Shown here: piece after piece, positions 36,519-41,557 of the stretch | How positions within the stretch are numbered: position 1 is the first letter of the stretch | Layout of the letters: every line of letters begins with the position of its first letter | Assembly: GCA_003116975.1 (NCBI GenBank) | Contig: BGKB01000293.1 | Coordinates: forward strand, 1-41,557 | Length of the DNA: 41,557 bases | Direction: 5' to 3' | Origin: Aurantiochytrium sp. KH105 | Taxonomy: Eukaryota; Sar; Bigyra; Thraustochytrida; Thraustochytriidae | The notes under the pieces: generated by a model | The model's database searches: none | Told to the model about the DNA's origin: nothing | Seen by the model: the letters and a program-made list of their open reading frames with translations, nothing else | Program-made: the position numbers and the translations under genes

Positions 36519-38375
36519 ATGGCGGCGGAGACGAGCGCGGAGGCGGCGGCGTCGCAGGGCGTCGTGCACGTTCTGGACTACGGCGCCGGCAACGTGCGAA
36601 GCGTGGAGAACGCCATCACCAAGTGCGGCTATGAGGTCAAGACCATTGTGCGGCCCGAGGAGATCCTCGAGGCCGAGCTCCTTGTGTTCCCCGGCGTCGG
36701 CAGCTTTGGTAACGCCATGCGGAGGCTCCAGGAAAAGGGCTTTGAGGCACCTCTGAAGGAGTATATCGCCGCAGACAGGCCGTTCTTCGGAATTTGCCTC
36801 GGCATGCAGACCCTCTTCGAGGGGTCCGAGGAGGAGCCTGGCTTGCCCGGCCTGGGCGCCATTCCCGGGATTGTGCGCCACTTTAACGCTGTGGAAGGCT
36901 TCTCGAGCGATGGCTCCGACGACACCAAGCTCACTGTGCCGCACATTGGCTGGAATGGCGTCGTCTGCAGGAAACCCTCGCGACTTTTCGCTAGCGTTGA
37001 GGGCAGCATGGCGGACAAGCGCGCCTACTTCGTTCACAGCTACTGTGCGCTGGCTACTGAAGCCAACAAGGACTGGGTTCTGTGCACGACACAATATGGA
37101 ATCGACTTTGTGTCGGCCGTTCAAAAGGGCAACGTTATGGCTACACAGTTTCACCCGGAAAAGTCGGGCGGCCTTGGCCTCGCAATTCTCAAGGGCTTTC
37201 TCAGCCGCAAGTCGGACCCGACAGAGCTCGCGGCGCCTGACGCTCTTGCCGCAGGCGAGGGCCAGGTCGCTCAGGTCGGCCTTTCCCGTCGCATTATCGC
37301 CTGCCTCGACGTGCGCAAGAACGATGCCGGCGACCTCGTGGTAACCAAGGGCGATGGTTATGATGTGCGCGAGAAAAAGAAGGTCAAGGAGGACGAGGCC
37401 GCCAAGGAGGAAGCCAAGGCAGAAAAGGGCGCAGTGCGCAACTTTGGCAAGCCGGCCGAACTCGCCAAACGCTACTACGAGGATGGTGCCGATGAGGTGA
37501 CCTTTTTGAACATTACCCAGTTTCGCGAGGACACCATGGAGGCTGAGACGATGCACGAGATGCTGCGCGCCGTCTCGCAGAACGTCTTTGTGCCTCTGAC
37601 AATTGGCGGCGGTATTCGTGACTACGGTGACCGCACTGCCCTGGAAGTGGCGGCCAAGTACTTTCGCTCGGGTGCCGATAAGGTCTCTCTGGGCAGCTAC
37701 GCCGTGGAGGCGGTCATTCGTCTGCGCGACGAGCTCGGCGGCAAGCCGGACGGGTCGACCGCCATCGAAAAGATCTCGACTGTCTACGGCAACCAGGCTG
37801 TGGTGATTTCCGTCGACCCGCGACGCATCTACCTCGAGACGGACGACGAGGTCGCCGAGGCTGAGGCCAAGGGCTACAAGGTTTTTGAGGTGGTCGACGA
37901 TCGCGCGGCGGCGGACCGTGCCGCATACGCGCGCTGGCTCCGGACCTCGGTGGGCGAGGAACCGCCGGCGGAGTCCGAGGTCTCTCAGGACGAGGCCGAC
38001 GCTGCGTCGCGTCCCTCGCGCTGCTGGTTCCAATGCACGGTGGCGGGTGGACGTAAGCGCCGGCCTCTTGATGCCATTCAGCTCGTGCAGGGCGTGGAGA
38101 AGCTCGGCGCAGGTGAGATTCTCCTCAACTCCATTGACAAGGACGGCAAGAACTCTGGATTTGACATTGCCCTTGTTGACGCTGTGCGTTCCGCCGTTGG
38201 TATCCCTGTCATTGCTTCGAGTGGCGCCGGTGCCCCGGAGCACTTCGTCGAGGTCTTCAGCAAGACCAAGGCGGAGGCTGCGCTTGCGGCTGGCATTTTT
38301 CACCGCGAGGAGGTTGAGATCGACGCTGTCAAGGCCGCCGTGGATGATGCAGGCCTTCCCGTGCGCAGGTCGTAA
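36519..38375 (+). CDS. HIS7: Imidazole glycerol phosphate synthase, HisH-HisF fusion (HIS7)
   Basis: The bifunctional enzyme of histidine synthesis makes ImGP and AICAR from PRFAR and glutamine. The glutaminase half (residues 15-230) has the nucleophile Cys93 in GICLGMQTLFEG and His212/Glu214 in FHPEKSG. The cyclase half starts near residue 257 with RRIIACLDV (Asp264 catalytic), then DGADEVTFLNIT, PLTIGGGIRD, GEILLNSIDKDG (second catalytic Asp) and PVIASSGAG. At 618 residues it exceeds yeast HIS7 (552). The surplus includes a Lys/Glu-rich insert (about 285-305) and an acidic Ser/Pro/Glu loop (about 476-500). The start is the ATG at 36519; the open frame goes further upstream but is not protein-like. 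Single exon. Confidence 0.96.
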   Translation: MAAETSAEAAASQGVVHVLDYGAGNVRSVENAITKCGYEVKTIVRPEEILEAELLVFPGVGSFGNAMRRLQEKGFEAPLKEYIAADRPFFGICLGMQTLFEGSEEEPGLPGLGAIPGIVRHFNAVEGFSSDGSDDTKLTVPHIGWNGVVCRKPSRLFASVEGSMADKRAYFVHSYCALATEANKDWVLCTTQYGIDFVSAVQKGNVMATQFHPEKSGGLGLAILKGFLSRKSDPTELAAPDALAAGEGQVAQVGLSRRIIACLDVRKNDAGDLVVTKGDGYDVREKKKVKEDEAAKEEAKAEKGAVRNFGKPAELAKRYYEDGADEVTFLNITQFREDTMEAETMHEMLRAVSQNVFVPLTIGGGIRDYGDRTALEVAAKYFRSGADKVSLGSYAVEAVIRLRDELGGKPDGSTAIEKISTVYGNQAVVISVDPRRIYLETDDEVAEAEAKGYKVFEVVDDRAAADRAAYARWLRTSVGEEPPAESEVSQDEADAASRPSRCWFQCTVAGGRKRRPLDAIQLVQGVEKLGAGEILLNSIDKDGKNSGFDIALVDAVRSAVGIPVIASSGAGAPEHFVEVFSKTKAEAALAAGIFHREEVEIDAVKAAVDDAGLPVRRS

Positions 38376-40130
38376 GAAGTGACGTCTTGTTCTGATTGCT
38401 ACGTCATCTCGCCATTGTAACGTCTCTGCTCAGAGCATGATTTAAGCAGACTTTTCCTTTCTTTCCTTTTCTTTCCTGTCGTCAGTCTGAATATACGTCG
38501 ATACCTTTCTTTTCTTTCGTGTCGGGCCGACAAAATTTGCCTTTGGATGTAGACGTCAAGCGGCGCTTGACTCGTATTGTCCTTTTCTCCCGAATTGTCG
38601 TTCAAAAAGAAAGATTGGAAATCGATCGACCAATGTTCGTCGTCGCTCTCTTGCTAGCGAGCATGGTATTATTAGCATCCATCCAGACCTTTCTTTTCTT
38701 TTGTGTCGGGCGGCGCTTGACACGTATCGTCCTTTTCTCCCCAAAAAATATCCATAAAGAAAGATGGACAATCGATCGACCAATTCTCGCCGTCACTCTC
38801 TCGCTAGCGAGCATAGTATTATTAGCATCCATCGAAACCTTTCTTTTCTTTCGTGTCGGGCTCGCAAAATTTGCCCTTGGATGCAGACGTCGACGGCGCT
38901 TGACACGCATCGTCACATCGCCCTTTTCCAAAAGAAGTTTTTCGGCAATCGACCTTGCTCGCTCGCTCGCGAGCAGAAAAAGTCTCTCTTCCTCCGGCCG
39001 CGCCAAGCTCGCGTCATCAAGCTATGTCATGTCGTGCCAAATCAATCTATCGCTCTTTCTTTTTAGACGGCGATGAAGCAAGTAGAGACGTCATCACGCA
39101 CACGCACACACACCCTCCCCCTCGCATGCACCACCAGCACCACGACGTCCTGCATTTCGCACCTCGCTGTGTGTCCATCACCCTGGCCTCCTCCGATTCC
39201 TCTCCACGCATACTATACACCCTCGCTCCCTGGCCCCAAAGTCACGGTTATTACCGCCGTCGCCTGTCCGCACCGCCGCCCACCGTGTCGGGAGGAATCA
39301 ACCACCCATCCATCGCCCGCCGCCACTGCAAATGATGAGCCATCACCGCACCAAGTCCCAGCTACCCGCCAGCCAGTCCTCCTCGGTTCGTCCCCGTCGT
39401 CGTCATCAACCTCCGCCGTCGACGCCATCATCCGCCACCCTTCGCGGACGCGCCGGCCGGCCGGCGCGGGCGGCTGCACTTGGCGTAGCTGGCTGGCACC
39501 GCCGTCGCGCGCGAGCACGCTGCACGCCGCGGCGCCCGTCTCCGCGCGGGCGCTTCTGCTTCTCCGCTTCTCCGCTTCTTGGCTTCTCGTTGCGCATTGC
39601 GCTTCTTCGAGTCTGCGCGCATTACATTACTTATTTCGACACCACACTGACAGTGAATACTATACACTCCGTGCAGGCTTCCTTCGCAGTGTAGAATAAG
39701 TAAAGCGCAGGTTGTCGTCGCCAACAGGGCCGTGCTTGCGCCTGTGCGCGCGGGCGCGGGCGCGGCGCTACGAGTCTGGCTGCGCCGCGCCTGCGGCTTG
39801 TAGCAGCCGCCGCGCGCAGCGGCCGCCGCCCTGCTTCGAGCGCGCGACCGCGGCAGGTCCGCAAGCGGCAACCAACTCCGAGTCGCGGCGAGCGGGCGAG
39901 GCGACCCACGCGACCCAGGCGCGCGCGCGGGCGGGCGGGCGGGCGGGCGAGCGAGCGGGCCCGCGCGAGGCGGCGGCGCACGCGGAGAAGGCGGCGGGGG
40001 TCCGGCGCGGCGAGGGCGGCTCCCGCGGCGGGGGCGCGGTTCTCTGCCTCTGTTCGGCCCTTTTCTTGCCTCGCTTGCACAGGGAGGCAAAGAGACGAGG
40101 AGGAGGCAGACTTCGTTCATACTCGCCGAC
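38376..40130. other. 1.75-kb gap with tandem repeat and GC-rich leader
   Basis: No convincing gene. 38500-38980 is a three-copy diverged tandem repeat. 39100-39700 has low-complexity CAC/CCG-rich sequence with shadow ORFs. 39720-40060 is extremely GC-rich, including a GGGC microsatellite at 39927-39949, and is probably the promoter and leader of the gene at 40131. Confidence 0.5.
38500..38980. repeat. Three-copy diverged tandem repeat, about 150-185 bp per unit
   Basis: Units start near 38500, 38684 and 38834. They share CCTTTCTTTTCTTT, GTGTCGGG, GGCGCTTGAC, a TCGATCGACCAAT block, CTAGCGAGCAT and GTATTATTAGCATCCATC. Unit 2 lacks about 30 bp (AAAATTTGCC..TGGATG..AGACGTC) that units 1 and 3 have. 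Unit 3 is degenerate at its 3' end. No coding frame persists through the units. Confidence 0.8.
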
Positions 40131-41009
40131 ATGCTGAGCGCCATGACGGCGGTGGAGAGCTCGGACGACCTCCTGGCGACCGCGGCGGGCTCCGCGCGGC
40201 CCGGGATGACGCGGATGCGACGCGCGGGGACGTGGTCCCCGCGGAGGAGAGACTCCTCGCCCGTGGAGATGAGGGCCATGCGCAGCAGGTCCGTCTCGGG
40301 CCTACTCAAAGAAGCAGACGGGAGCAATACCGTACTTGGGACGCGAGACGCCTTTAGCACCGGGGCCGGCGTGCTCGTCGGGCTCTCGCTTTTCGCAAGA
40401 AACCACTCCGAGTTCCTCGCCGGATCCACGGTGCTCCTGCTCCTGCTCCGAGCGCTGTCCACGCCCGAGGTTCTCGATATGGAAACGCAGTTCTCAAACT
40501 ACAGGCTCTACGTCCCGAGGTCCATGATCCGCGTCGTGCACCTCGCATGCGTATGGCCGCTCCTCTGGACCGGTATGTGGATGATTGCCAGCGCTTCACG
40601 CTGGGCGCTCATGCTCACAATGTTCTACGTCATCTTTTACGTCTTGGCCGAGCGCTCCGTTGTGGGTCTCACCTCGGCAGCTCTCGTCGCAGGCGTCTAT
40701 GCGAGTTCGCTCGTGGTAATCAAGCACATTGACAGCCCCTTTGAGTGGGGTGCATGGATTCACGTCGCGCTCTGGGTTTTGCAATTTGTTGTCGAGGTTA
40801 GCGTCGAGGGTTGGGCAAATACTCTGCACGTTCTCAACCTTTTGCGCGGCCATCTGCTGCAGGTCATTCTCATGACGCCGCTATTTACGACGATTGAGAT
40901 CTTTTTGGCGCTAGGATTCCGCAAGGATTTTGCGAGGAGGGTGCGGACCAAGGTCGCCGGCCTGCGCCGCGAAATGGAAATGGAGAATGCGCGTTGCCAA
41001 GAGTTCTAA
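40131..41009 (+). CDS. Multi-pass membrane protein resembling Mpo1/DUF962
   Basis: The 292-residue protein has an Arg/Ser-rich N-terminus (1-75) and about six hydrophobic segments between residues 75 and 265. Its last third resembles the Mpo1 family (2-hydroxy fatty acid dioxygenases of the ER involved in phytosphingosine degradation): ALWVLQFVVEVSVEG, then LLQVILMTPLFTTIEIFLALGF, match Mpo1 in spacing and character. The family histidine in the QF-x-GH position is replaced (QFVVE), so the iron-binding activity of Mpo1 may be missing. Start at the first of two nearby ATGs. The family assignment is tentative; membrane location is secure. Confidence 0.7.
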   Translation: MLSAMTAVESSDDLLATAAGSARPGMTRMRRAGTWSPRRRDSSPVEMRAMRSRSVSGLLKEADGSNTVLGTRDAFSTGAGVLVGLSLFARNHSEFLAGSTVLLLLLRALSTPEVLDMETQFSNYRLYVPRSMIRVVHLACVWPLLWTGMWMIASASRWALMLTMFYVIFYVLAERSVVGLTSAALVAGVYASSLVVIKHIDSPFEWGAWIHVALWVLQFVVEVSVEGWANTLHVLNLLRGHLLQVILMTPLFTTIEIFLALGFRKDFARRVRTKVAGLRREMEMENARCQEF

Positions 41010-41557
41010 ACGCGCGGGGGCCGCCGCCTTCGCGTTGTTTGCAAAGCATGCAAGCGAGTCAGCGAGTCCAACAAGGAACGAACGACAGAAGGATGAGGCA
41101 AAGAGAAGAGGAGAAGAGAGAAAGACACACGCACGCGAACACACAAGTTGGCGCCGCACGGCTTAAACACCGCGCTCAAGCCGTCTTCTTTGTCGGTTTC
41201 GTCGTGGTCTTCTTTTTCTTCTTCTTCTTCTTCTTCTTCTACTTTGCCCTCTTTCAAAACCTACGTTCTTGCAATCAAGCTCGCATGCATGTTCGCGCGC
41301 ACGTTCGCTCGTCCCGTCCCGTTTAGGAGGTTCATTGTATTTCCAACTTCGCACAGACTTTTTTGGTCTGTTGTACCATGCCCATCCGTTTATGTCTGCC
41401 AGCGGTTTCTCTTTTGTTTTCATTGTTTATTTCTTCGTTACAACCCCTTAACCCCCCACGTATCGGCATGAGCGCGCACAGTCAGCGTTGCAACGAACAC
41501 TGTCGCTGCTGCTCCTGCCGCTTCGCAATCGCAAGGGAAATGCACGCTCTCGAAAAT
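41010..41557. other. Window end, no gene seen
   Basis: The 3' flank of the 40131 gene contains a TTC microsatellite at 41207-41239 and pyrimidine-rich sequence. Any further gene lies beyond the window. Confidence 0.45.

Noticed and set aside
36225..38303. 692-codon minus-strand ORF
   Set aside because: Antisense shadow of HIS7 caused by GC-rich third positions.
39428..40462. 344-codon minus-strand ORF
   Set aside because: Runs through extreme GC microsatellite and overlaps the membrane protein gene; composition artefact.

Overview
This is nuclear DNA from a GC-rich, gene-dense, intron-poor microbial eukaryote. No organism name can be read from the sequence. The combination suggests a heterotrophic stramenopile of the labyrinthulomycete/thraustochytrid kind (inference): mostly single-exon genes under good ATG contexts, a ciliary dynein-2 subunit, mitochondrial-type ALA synthase, a fused HIS7, and GPI-anchor synthesis. 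There is no sign of plastid genes, operons or Shine-Dalgarno sites. One unresolved base (n) lies at 23315.

Layout. 1-1281 has no supportable gene. 1282-6493 is the most unusual locus. A run of nine short exons encodes leucine-rich repeats, with one 28-residue repeat per 84-bp exon in a 242-bp tandem unit of nearly identical introns. They splice into a long exon with ankyrin and SAM-like segments. The same frame then continues, past one in-frame TAA, through a coiled coil into a protein kinase domain and a RING/RING2-like (RBR-type) zinc-binding tail. A decayed partial duplicate of that tail follows (7078-7692), then tRNA-Glu(CTC) on the minus strand. 8326-9187 is a two-exon gene for a secreted protein, divergent from proteasome subunit RPN7 (9558-10847). 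RAD1 (minus), mitochondrial glutamate dehydrogenase (minus), an unrecognised probable mitochondrial protein (15060-15542), an LYR-like/ApaG protein (16702-17508), a SET-domain protein with a signal anchor (minus) and presequence protease PreP (19634-22897) follow. 22898-25549 is gene-poor and holds a 452-bp element with terminal inverted repeats (MITE-like), microsatellites and a repeated GC-rich motif. Then come ALA synthase with heme-regulatory CP motifs, dynein-2 light intermediate chain, a cyclic-nucleotide-gated K+-type channel (minus), D-2-hydroxyglutarate dehydrogenase (minus), PIG-L, HIS7 (HisH-HisF fusion), a diverged three-copy tandem repeat, and a multi-pass membrane protein resembling Mpo1/DUF962.

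How they work together. There is no single pathway cluster; this is a eukaryotic mosaic of housekeeping genes. Several products are mitochondrial (GDH, PreP, ALAS, D2HGDH, probably the 15060 product). GDH and D2HGDH both feed 2-oxoglutarate metabolism, and ALAS uses succinyl-CoA. The candidate undescribed system is the LRR-ankyrin-SAM-kinase-RBR polypeptide. Its modular, recently amplified recognition array joined to phosphorylation and ubiquitylation modules looks like a receptor/effector signalling protein (inference).
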